In this document: in pieces, positions 56,325 to 64,000 of the stretch
Position numbering within the stretch: the stretch's first letter is position 1
Layout of the letters: each line of letters starts with the position of its first letter
Assembly: GCA_033239525.1 (NCBI GenBank)
Contig: BSYO01000003.1
Span: 12,394,001 to 12,458,000, forward strand
DNA length: 64,000 nucleotides
Direction of reading: 5' to 3'
From: Nepenthes gracilis
Lineage: Eukaryota; Streptophyta; Magnoliopsida; Caryophyllales; Nepenthaceae
Notes under the pieces: generated by a model
What the model was told of the DNA's origin: nothing
The model's database searches: none
What the model saw: the letters and a program-made list of their open reading frames with translations, nothing else
Position numbers and translations under genes: made by a program

Positions 56325-57250
56325 CTTGCCCTCTTTGATTTCCTTAGGTTTTGCAAGCCACATAAGGAATTAGAAATATGGATTGTAGAACCAGAGTCAA
56401 TCCACCATGTGTTATGTGTAACATTAACCATATTAGATTCATAACATATAAAAGAGAATGAATTACATTTCTTTTCAAGCCAATTTTGATACTTGAAACA
56501 GTCCTTCTTTACGTGTCCCTTCTTTTTACAGAAGAAGCACTTGGACTCCTTCTTGATATCAGACTGGGAAGGTACTTTACCTTTCCCCTTTGATTTAGCT
56601 TACGTCTTGAACCTTCCTTCTTTTTGCATGAAGACGCTCTCACTTTGCTCCATCAGAGCCTTCCTTCCTCTTGCACACACATGGTCATGAGTTCATTTAT
56701 TGACCATTTATCATTATGTGTGTTATAAGAGATTTTAAAAGGCCCATATTGCGGTGGAAGTGAATTTAAAATGTAGTGCACAATGAAAGGTTCAGACATT
56801 TTTACCTCTAGATTTTTCAGTTGAGCTGTAATATCCCTCATTTGCATTATGTGCTCACGCACACCCTAAGACTGGTGAGCCTAATAGATGAAAACTTCAT
56901 TATTAGGGTGCTTGCAAGTGCCTTATCTGAAGTCACAAATTGTTCATCTATGGCCTTCAGTAAATCCCGCACTTTAGTATGTAGTCAACAGAACCACGAA
57001 TACCAGTAGAAATTTTTGTCTTTATGAACATTAAACTGAGGCGATTAGATCGCTCCCAACGTTCATAAAGAGTTACCTCATCCGGAGTGCTAGTAAGAGT
57101 AAGAGCTGGTGGTTCGTCTTTCCGGATAGCATAATCGATATACAGCCACCCTAAGTGAAGAAGAATTCTCTCCTTCCACACTTTATAGTTATCACCTTTT
57201 AGTTCGAGAATTTCACATCTAATATTGAAAGATTTACAGATTGAATAGCT
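56325..57250 (-). pseudogene. copia B gag and protease start
   Basis: LKGDNYKVWKERILLHLGW, YAIRKDEPPALTLTSTPDE and TLYERWERSNRLSL give the gag N-terminal part, and the Trp that is a stop in copy A is intact. A deletion near 56985 shifts the frame. A second shift lies near 56866. The middle part is YILNSLPPQYGPFKISYNTH. The knuckle region lies near 56500-56540, and the protease motif near 56375-56400 corresponds to WWIDSGSTIHIS, so the active site is intact unlike in A. The start codon is uncertain. Confidence 0.82.
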
Positions 57251-57807
57251 GCATAAAAATAAATACATGCTTAACATCCAAAATTGAGGCTAACAAATTA
57301 CAAAATTATGTTTTACCAATGTAAAACATACATCATGAATCAATAGACAAAAAATTACCCGTGGGCTAAATTTTAATTAGGTAGATTCATGTCCAATTTT
57401 ATGATTAAACTATCAAATTATATTCCTTTCTTAATCCCTGTGGGCAAATTAAGAAAATAATAATTTGACATTTTATCCTGATTAATTAATTTAATATAAT
57501 AAAATTTCCTGTGGGATAAATTTTATTATATCAAAATAATTACCACAATTTATGTCTTTATACCACACGTGATAATAAAAAAAATTAATTTTATTAATTA
57601 AGGGTGCTGTGGCTAATCCTCAATTAATTAAATTATTTTAATCACAAGACATTATTTATACATATATATAATTATATTCCGGATATTATATTTTATACTT
57701 TATATATAATAATATAATTATATATATATATAAATATAAATATATATGTATATATATAATAAATATATTTACTGACTCGTATATAAACAATTGAAATGCC
57801 CAAAATA

Positions 57808-57886
57808 GCGCAAGGCGCTCAGCAGCGCAGCGGTAAAAGCCGCTCCTTCCCTTGACGCGTCCCGGGTTCGAAACCCGTCAGCCGCG
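57808..57886 (+). other. tRNA-like sequence antisense to copia B
   Basis: A-box-like AGCGCAGCGGTAAAAGC (57825-57841 region) and B box GGGTTCGAAACCC inside CGGGTTCGAAACCCG are spaced as in a tRNA gene. The 3' side ends CAGCCGCG without a matching 5' strand. It occupies the same leader position as 15651-15726 in copy A and is read opposite to the element. Confidence 0.65.
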
Positions 57887-58018
57887 ATTGCATTTTATTT
57901 TCTCATTTGCTACAGTGATGGGCCAGAAGATTGGGCCGCGACCGAAACGGATTTGGGCCGCGAACGAAACGGCCCATAACCGATATAATTAATTTTTTTT
58001 TAAAATAAATACTGTAGC

Positions 58019-58034
58019 AAAACGACGTCGTTTT
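58019..58034. promoter_or_regulatory. 16-bp palindrome AAAACGACGTCGTTTT in copia B leader
   Basis: Identical to 15859-15874 in copy A, although neighbouring bases differ by indels. A GACGTC core is a known bZIP-type site. Function here is inferred. Confidence 0.4.
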
Positions 58035-58384
58035 AATAACCGAATTCGTTCCAACGAAGCAGCGTCGTTCAAGCACAAAAGCGAAGCGAGAAAATGACGG
58101 CGTTTATTACTGAGAAGCGAAAACGACGCCGTCAAGTCGTCGTCTACCTTCGTCGGTTTCGCCTGAACCAACAACGAACGACTTCGACCCGAATTCGGAC
58201 GATTCAAATAAAGACGATCGAACACCATAAATGATGAAAAATATATGGAAATTTGAAATTTAATTTCCTATCGATTTCAGTGTCTTGTTTGAACCGAATC
58301 TTCAAAAAACGAAGACTTTAGGTTTTTCGTTTTCGGGAAAAACCGAAAAAATAACAGAACAACAAAGGCAGAGTTGAAGCCTTT

Positions 58385-58395
58385 CTCTGATACCA
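58385..58395 (-). other. primer binding site of copia B
   Basis: Minus strand TGGTATCAGAG, initiator Met tRNA type, two bases from the 5' LTR. Confidence 0.9.
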
Positions 58396-58397
58396 AA

Positions 58398-58884
58398 TGT
58401 TAGATATTTATGTGGCTAAAACAACCACAAATGCGGAATTTAAAATTGATTAAATATACCTCCGGCCATTTGGTGCTCTGTTTTCGGACGTTGGATTCGG
58501 ACCGGTTCCGTGCTTCTGGACACTCCTTCACTCGTTTAGATGGTGTATTACTTGAGTTGGGTGCCAGGGACAAAGCCAGAATGCTCAATTTATAGGCGAA
58601 ACCATCACCCGCCTCAACCGAGCGTTTGGAACTCAAACCGGCCAAAATTGATGAATTAACTTAATGGGAGAGTTATCACCACTTAATGGACCACAAATGC
58701 TTCAGCAATTAACTGAGATAAACGCTTGAAGGTTACGAAATTGATTGAGGAAGACGAAGAGGACGAAACCAGTGAACGGCTCAAAATCGGCTCAGATCCG
58801 GCTCGATGAAGCTGTTTGGCTCTGGCTCGGCTTGGCTTGATCGGCTCGTGGGCCAGGCTCAGTTAATTGGGCCAGAAGCTCACA
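58398..58884 (-). repeat. 5' LTR of copia B
   Basis: This is the partner of 52429-52927. Minus-strand TATAAATTGAGC (TATA at 58587-58594) is the likely promoter. Confidence 0.95.
58587..58594 (-). promoter_or_regulatory. TATA box of copia B LTR
   Basis: TATAAATT followed by GAGCATTCTGG on the minus strand, conserved in all four LTRs of the family. Confidence 0.65.
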
Positions 58885-58889
58885 GAAAG

Positions 58890-60164
58890 AACATAAACAC
58901 TGGGGCATGCCCCGAACACCCTCGTGTAACAATACAAGAGTCCGAAAGAAAAATAGGCAGGAAAAAGGCGGCTAGCATTACATCATCTAACACACCGACA
59001 AGCCGACACCTAACTAGATAGTTGAATCAAAACCAGCCCGGGGGGTACTAATCAAAAACCCTGGAAAAACAACATGAGACAAGACAAGCAATGCAAAAAA
59101 AAACAAGCCACCGTATTCATTCTCCCATACAAGAAACCAGAAGCCAAACTTTATTTCAGCATCATTAATCAATGAGCTGGATGGATTATCAGCAGCCCAA
59201 CTCCATGATGCTTCATACAAGGCTCACAGCAGCATCAATATGCAGCTTTTGCGTGGAAAGCTGCTCCCGTGAGAGTGATCTGTCCATACCAGATATGCTC
59301 CAGCCCTTCAAAGCACCTTGCCTGCACCATCCGAAACTGGTTGTGGCATCCAAAACCAACAGCAACTTTCACAGGAGGTGGTATCACTTCAGATGAAATT
59401 GCAGAACCAGTCGGCACAAATGCAGAAGCAAGCCTTCAGTCTTCATAGTCACCAAACACACCCTTCACTCCACGCTCAAACAGAGGCAAGGAGCCTCGCA
59501 CTCAAACAAATTGAGTACTTCATGAACCGTAGAACACAGCTCCATGCAACACCGCTGAACACTGATGCCTTTGCATCAGCAGCACCCTGCAAGGAAAGCA
59601 GCTGCAGCATTCCACTCCCCCCAGAAGCTACTTCCAGCTAAATAGCATCAGCAAGATCTACCTTCAGAGCCACCATAGCCAGACACCAGGACACCTATAA
59701 ACACTTGAAAACAGCAGCCGATAAGAGAATCTTCATTTGTCATGAGAATGCCAGATTACTGCAACAGTCAGCAGCCCAACTCCAAGGGAATCAACAAGGC
59801 TCACTGTAGCATCAGCAACCCGGCTAGCAGGAGAAAGGATTGCTGCACTATATTAATCTGATTTCAGCCAGGGTATCTCCTCAATCATCATACGGCATCA
59901 CTAGATACCAGATAACTAAACGAAAGCAAAGGCCAGCTTTATTTTCGGCAACAACTGCTGACGGGGAAATAAGAGAACCAGCAGCGCAGAATCTGATACA
60001 TAGCTTCACATAGTCAACACACTCTGCCAGAGTTAGCAGCATTGTGAAGGCACCAGCTACAGCCAGCAGTATTATAGGGACTACGACACCACCAACAGCC
60101 AACAGCACCACCAACAGCTGAAATACTAGGTACGAAAACACACCAACAGCATTGCACCAGTAGC
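58890..60164 (-). other. LINE G body between copia B and LINE H
   Basis: Reversed module block GGGGCATGCCCCGAACACC at 58902 is followed by 3' UTR-like DNA rich in CAGCAGC and CATCAGCA. ORFs of 60-130 codons on either strand show no family motif. Confidence 0.5.
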
Positions 60165-60181
60165 AATACACTACCAGGACG

Positions 60182-60610
60182 GTAGTCTCAATACCCTTGA
60201 CCGCCTCCATGGTGTTACAAACCTTTCCCCTAGGTGTACTCTTTGCAACACGGGTGACGAAGACCTTAGGCATCTTTTCTTCTCCTGCCCCTTTTCCAGA
60301 TCCCTATGGGTCAAAATCCAAAGACATCAGGTATTCATTGGCCTCACCCCGACTGGTACCATAACATCACTTGGGCTGCAACAATCTGGAAAGGGAAAAG
60401 TTTATTGGCTCTTTCTAAACGCCTTTCTCTGGCGGCTACGGTCTACTACATTTGGAAGGAACACAATAATCATATCTTTCAAAATTCCCCCCTCAAGAAA
60501 TCTCCCAAATCTTTCCTATGATTATCAATATCATGCGACTTAAATTGAAGACCGTCATGGAAGCTGACAGATGTGGTGCTAGCTCGCTCCGGATTCGTTG
60601 GAGCTTATAA
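60182..60610 (+). pseudogene. LINE H ORF2 C-terminus
   Basis: CTLCNTGDEDLRHLFFSCPF supplies the Cys/His pattern of zf-RVT near 60240-60295. It is followed by SLWVKIQRH and, after a frameshift near 60330, HPDWYHNITWAATIWKGKSL, AATVYYIWKEHNNHIFQNSP and a last segment ending EADRCGASSLRIRWSL. The frame changes again near 60500. This matches the ORF2 ends of LINEs D and F. Confidence 0.85.
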
Positions 60611-61451
60611 AAAAAAGTGGCTGGTTCTTCTGTGGGTTTGGATTTCGAAAAATCTTTAATGCCTTTGGTCAGCCAGTGTGGTCTATTTCCTCTACCTTTT
60701 TAGGTATTGGTGTCTTAGTGCCACTTCTTGTATCGGAAGTGGTGTCTTATTAGCATCCTTGGGTTTGTCCTGCTTAGATGGATTGGCTCTAGTTATAAAA
60801 AAAAAAGTGTTGAGTAGGCTGGACCTGTACAGCTGGTTTTCTGCTTTTCCCTCTTTGATCTATTCATTCCTTCACACCAAAAAAAAAAAAAAAGATCTCA
60901 GTGCTTTCAAGCTGCTCGAGTTTCGTGTGTCTTCATTGGGTTTTCAATTCGTCGAGATTGGGAGCAGTTTGTTATTGAGGTTGGGTTTTTCTGTTTTGAG
61001 TGTGTTTGGTGATAGGCATTGATGATGTAGGCTCTTCAGCATGCTGGTGCGGCATCACGGTTGATTCCCTGCGGGAGTTCCTTGTTGCTGAGTAGCCCGG
61101 GTATATGGAGATGATATTAGAGGTCATTGCTGGAGAATTTTGTTTTCTGCTGTGGCGGTGCATTTGCCCTTGGCTGTTGCAGGTTGTATGGGATTTTGTT
61201 TCGTGGCTCCTCATCCAATGCAATTGATTGGGTGCTGCTGGTGGTCGGTTCCTGTGGATTTTATGATAGCTGCTGGTGTGGTGGTTCTGGGTGATGCTCT
61301 TGACTGTGGATCTATCTGTGCGCTGAGACTCTTGGATGTTGATCATCCCCTTGATAAATCCCCTTTTTCCCCATGTTGCTATGACTTGGACTGGATTCTT
61401 CTGTTTATCTGGTTCAAACTGAGGCAGCTGGTTGCCGATTCTGCCAAGGGA

Positions 61452-61477
61452 CCAAGGGAGTTACTTTACCAAAAAAA
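61452..61477 (+). mobile_element. LINE micro-insertion of 26 bp in LINE H 3' UTR
   Basis: The perfect 15-bp TSD GATTCTGCCAAGGGA lies at 61437-61451 and 61478-61492. The insert is CCAAGGGAGTTACTTTACC followed by seven A. The part TTACTTTACC(A)n is the family terminus. CCAAGGGA may be filler copied from the adjacent TSD. Confidence 0.85.
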
Positions 61478-63048
61478 GATTCTGCCAAGGGATCTTCTGC
61501 CTTCTGTGTATGTAGTGTAACTGGTTCTGGTACCGAGGGCTGTTGAGTGATTAGGCCCTGATGTTGTTGGCCCTTGTCTTTGTTGTGCCTAGCCTTGTGA
61601 TGCTGGGTTCCTGTGGGTTTGGATGCACTGCCAAAGCTGTATGCTGGCTTTTGCTGATGGATTAACAGAGTAGCTTGCTTGGCTGTAAGTCTGATGCTGG
61701 AGCTGCTATAGATGATGCTGGGAGGTTGGATCATGTTGCTGGAGACTCCATGTCTGTGCTGAGTGAGCTGTGGCTATGGATTCAGCTGGGGTGAAGCTGA
61801 TCATATATAGTAGCAGGCATTCTACAGGGTTGAAGAGCAATGGCTGGGGAAATTTAGCTGATGCTGATGTAGATGTTTGCTTGGTAAATGTTTTGTGCTG
61901 CTGATGGCTTGCCTGGAAGTGGTATGGGAGGGTTTGCTGTGCTGCTGTTGTAGTTGAGGCAACAGATTTTCAGTTTCGCTCCTCTGGTTTGCAGCAGGCT
62001 ATCTCGCATTGATGCTCCAGTTGCAGCTCTTGCTGAGCATGTGGGACTTGATCTGTCGGCCCTGTGTTGTGCTGAATTCAGATAATTATGAAGGCTGGAA
62101 TTTTGCTAGTGCTGTGGTTTGGCCATCGATAATCTAGTCAGAATTGGATGTGGCACCGGGTTGCTGCATAATGTGCTTACTAGCGGTTTCTGTTTTTCTT
62201 TCCCTGGCTACTGTTCCAGGGGGTGTAAACCCTCTGCTGATGGCTCCAGATGGCATCTCTACGGTTTTGAGCTGCTGTCTGATTTTGGTCTCGTTTTTGG
62301 CTTGTTGCAATTCTCTTGTTGTATGCCGGTCCATGTCGGGCTGATTCTGGTGAAGCTTGGCGGGCTACTAAAGTAGATGTGTTCCTTTATTCTGTCTGCA
62401 ATTCAGTCTTCAGCTGATACTTGCTGCTACCCTAGGCGTGACATTGTGTTTGCAGCCGTTTGTGTTGAATCTTTTTATTCCAAGCTCTGATGTTGATTTC
62501 TGTGTCCAGTAAGCAATCTTAGGCCGTGGTATTTTTAAGATGGTTGGTGTAAATGTTGCCCGAGGTGCTGTGCTTCTATCCGAGGTGATATTAATCCAGT
62601 CCTCAACGATTTTTTCTCTTGTTGGAGTAGTCTGGGGTGATGTTCTTTTCTGCGATGGTGTTAACGGACAAGAGCACAATCTGCTCACGTTTCTTAGCTG
62701 TGGGTTGGTGCTTCTCCAGCATGTGAGTGTGGCCCATGGGGATCCATTAGTTGTCGGGTTGCTTTCGGCCAGTGGCCAGTTTGAGTTTGTGGCTCCTTTT
62801 GATGGGTCTTCCCTTGCTGTTTCCGGTTTCGTGATATGCGGGCGGTCCGGGTTTTGTTTCTTTTGCATGTTTTCTTCTGTAAACTTCCTTCGGTCTCATG
62901 ATTTGGTTCATGGAGGTGCTAGGGGATGCCCTAGCGTCTATATTCTGCCTCTAAGTCGACAAAACACTTGGAGTTAGAACATAATTCTGTAATTTTTTTT
63001 ACTTTAATACACTTTTACTTACCAAAAATAAAATACACTACCAGGACG

Positions 63049-63857
63049 ATGAGAGCTGCAGCAAATCTCCTCAGTATACAGCAGACAGATGAATGATCTT
63101 ATTCAGTAGCCCTTGACAATTGTAAACCATACATAGTTCCACAGATTTGCTACAAACCAAATCAACAATGCCTAAGAACATCGCCAGACCTGCAGCATCC
63201 CATGGCATATGAATGCCATCTACTCCCAACAAACCAGCAGCAATACACAGAAACATCAGGTGCAAAATTTAGTCACAAGCCAACGGCTTTGCTACATCAG
63301 CAGCTTATTGCCACAGGTAAGCAAAGGAGGAGAAGAGCTTCACTGCAAGAGCTGTAATGTACTTTTCCAGCCCGAAGCTCACAGCAGCTGGAACCCGGCC
63401 ACTACAAACCGAGAACAAGGAGAGATCACCCTCAACATACTCGACCATGGCAGATCAGGCCAAAAAAACCACTCACCCCCACCAAATGAACCACATTACC
63501 AACTGCCTCTGCACTAAGAAGATGACCATCCCAGCTCACAGTCGACTCCAGAACAAGGAGGACAGCCAGAAGGAAGCATCCTCACCCAGCTTCAGCAGCC
63601 GATTTAGTCTTCTCAGCCCTACAGGAACTACAAAAAGGGCAGCAAGGGGACCCAGGACAGCAAGGCCAACAGCAAATCAGTTCATAAGGGTAGCAGCCCA
63701 GACAAACAGAAGCACCAGAACTATCCCGACCACATTACTACCAGCCAAGCCAAGAGTGAATCACCACCCATAACCCAACTAGGGGGAGACCAAACAGGAA
63801 GCAGGCCAGAGGAACCATGAAAGAAAAAAAAAAATATATATATATATATATATGTCT
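63049..63857 (-). other. LINE G 5' part
   Basis: Gene-free, C/A-rich on the plus strand. It ends with an A tract and a (TA)n run at about 63828-63853 just before the TSD. The 138-codon plus ORF at 63357-63773 has no recognisable motif. Confidence 0.5.
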
Positions 63858-64000
63858 AAGTAAGGAGGATATCTTGTTCCTATTGCCTTTACCATTAACA
63901 GTTCGGAAAAAGAATTTGGTACGTTGATCCCCTTCCTTGAGCCACTTTATTTTAGCTTTTTGCTTAATAAGATCAATTTCAATTGCTATGGCACGGTAAT
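63858..64000 (-). pseudogene. LINE F ORF2, part between endonuclease and RT
   Basis: Read leftward from the window edge: YRAIAIEIDLIKQKAKIKWL, KEGDQRTKFFFRTVNGKGNR and NKISSLL, the linker typical of plant LINE ORF2 (QKAKIKWLKEGDQNTKFF-like). It continues into 52321 once LINE G and one TSD copy are set aside. No stop is visible in this stretch. The endonuclease part lies beyond the window. Confidence 0.85.

Larger units (their letters stand above)
52429..58884 (-). mobile_element. Ty1/copia retrotransposon, copy B
   Basis: Same family as copy A. The 5-bp TSD GAAAG lies at 52424-52428 and 58885-58889. LTRs are 499 and 487 bp; I count six substitutions and one 12-bp indel between them, so B is younger than A. 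PBS, purine tract, gag, integrase, RT and RNase H are in normal order. Frameshifts in gag, RT and RNase H make it non-autonomous, though integrase residues are better kept than in A. It is inserted in the tail of LINE G. Confidence 0.96.
60182..63031 (+). mobile_element. LINE H, 5'-truncated, nested in LINE G
   Basis: The perfect 17-bp TSD AATACACTACCAGGACG lies at 60165-60181 and 63032-63048. It begins within the zf-RVT part of ORF2, with ORF2 ending at 60608-60610. About 2.3 kb of GT-rich, gene-free 3' UTR follows, then the module: GGATGCCCTAGCG at 62922, stem-loop TATTCTGCCTCTAAGT/ACTTGGAGTTAGAACA at 62938-62980, and TTTACTTACC with an A-rich end. Confidence 0.93.
52322..63857 (-). mobile_element. 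LINE G, ORF-less LINE tail carrying copia B and LINE H
   Basis: The 16-bp TSD AAGTAAGGAGGATATC lies at 52306-52321 and 63858-63873, within ORF2 of LINE F. The 3' end has a long T tract, GGGGGTAAGTAATTAAATT and the tail loop GTGTTTTGCCGACTTGGAG. Copia B then interrupts at 52429, and the tail resumes at 58890 with GGGGCATGCCCCGAACACC. G's own sequence (52322-52428, 58890-60181, 63049-63857; about 2.2 kb) has no recognisable ORF and is CAG/CAGCA-rich. Confidence 0.88.
42261..64000 (-). mobile_element. LINE F, long minus-strand LINE running off the right edge
   Basis: The 3' end begins with a T tract and GTAAGTAAAATTG at 42270. The stem-loop (CCAAGTATTTTGCCGACTTAG) is near 42340 and the reversed ATGCCC-type block near 42370. 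The 3' UTR is 42261-43501 plus 48598-48819. ORF2 occupies 48820-49157, 49182-49622, 50602-52321 and 63858-64000. Insertions within it are E, a 24-bp micro-insertion, a 962-bp tail and the 11.5-kb LINE G. The 5' end and second TSD lie beyond the window. Sequence rejoins at every insertion, which supports treating these pieces as one element. Confidence 0.85.

Noticed and set aside
61140..61520. 126-codon ORF with hydrophobic stretches that could look like a small membrane protein
   Set aside because: It lies in the LINE H 3' UTR, crosses the micro-insertion, and its hydrophobicity reflects GT-rich composition.
63357..63773. 138-codon plus-strand ORF near the right end
   Set aside because: Compositionally biased (Thr/Pro/His/Lys), lies in ORF-less LINE G sequence, no motif.

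Overview
This window looks like repeat-rich, probably pericentromeric or intergenic heterochromatin of a flowering plant. The pointers are two Ty1/copia elements primed by initiator-Met tRNA, a Tat/Retand-type Ty3/gypsy element with an extra archaeal-type RNase H, and plant L1-type LINEs whose ORF1 carries a DUF4283-like domain and a CCHC knuckle. I find no convincing host gene, functional tRNA or rRNA gene, and no CRISPR array. Every recognisable coding region belongs to a transposable element and nearly all are broken by frameshifts or stops. The species cannot be named from this sequence.

Layout. Positions 1-6701 are the 3' half of a Tat/Retand-like Ty3 element: pol end, a 40-bp tandem array, a broken antisense ORF and a probable 3' LTR. 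Positions 6702-28284 are old LTR-like DNA with 46-bp tandem repeats and CCGGTTCA-rich tracts. Into this went copia element A (10284-16729), a truncated minus-strand LINE (17895-20520) and a probable solo Ty3 LTR (21013-23515). Positions 28285-37505 hold a minus-strand Ty3 gag-protease remnant with PBS and LTR, cut up by four LINE pieces.

From 37519 to the right edge the window is a stack of LINEs. Plus-strand LINE D (37519-42112) abuts minus-strand LINE F, which runs from 42261 past the right edge. F is interrupted by the ORF1-only LINE E (43502-48597), by smaller LINE tails, and by an 11.5-kb insertion, LINE G (52322-63857). G itself carries copia element B (52429-58884) and LINE H (60182-63031). 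Target-site duplications (TSDs) support most borders.

The most interesting pattern is one LINE 3'-terminal module of about 110-130 bp: a GCTCG-GG-ATGCCC block, a covarying stem-loop and a terminal TTACTTACC(A)n. It occurs at about 14 sites on both strands. It ends LINEs with ORF2, three LINEs that have ORF1 but no ORF2, short ORF-less pieces, and three micro-insertions of only 16-26 bp flanked by 13-16-bp TSDs. This suggests one retrotransposition machinery that recognises the module and mobilises very different cargo. Other points of note are a tRNA-like sequence antisense to the leader of both copia copies, a cluster of TTGACC/GGTCAA (W-box-like) motifs in one LINE 3' UTR, and a repeatedly used insertion site at 42113-42270.
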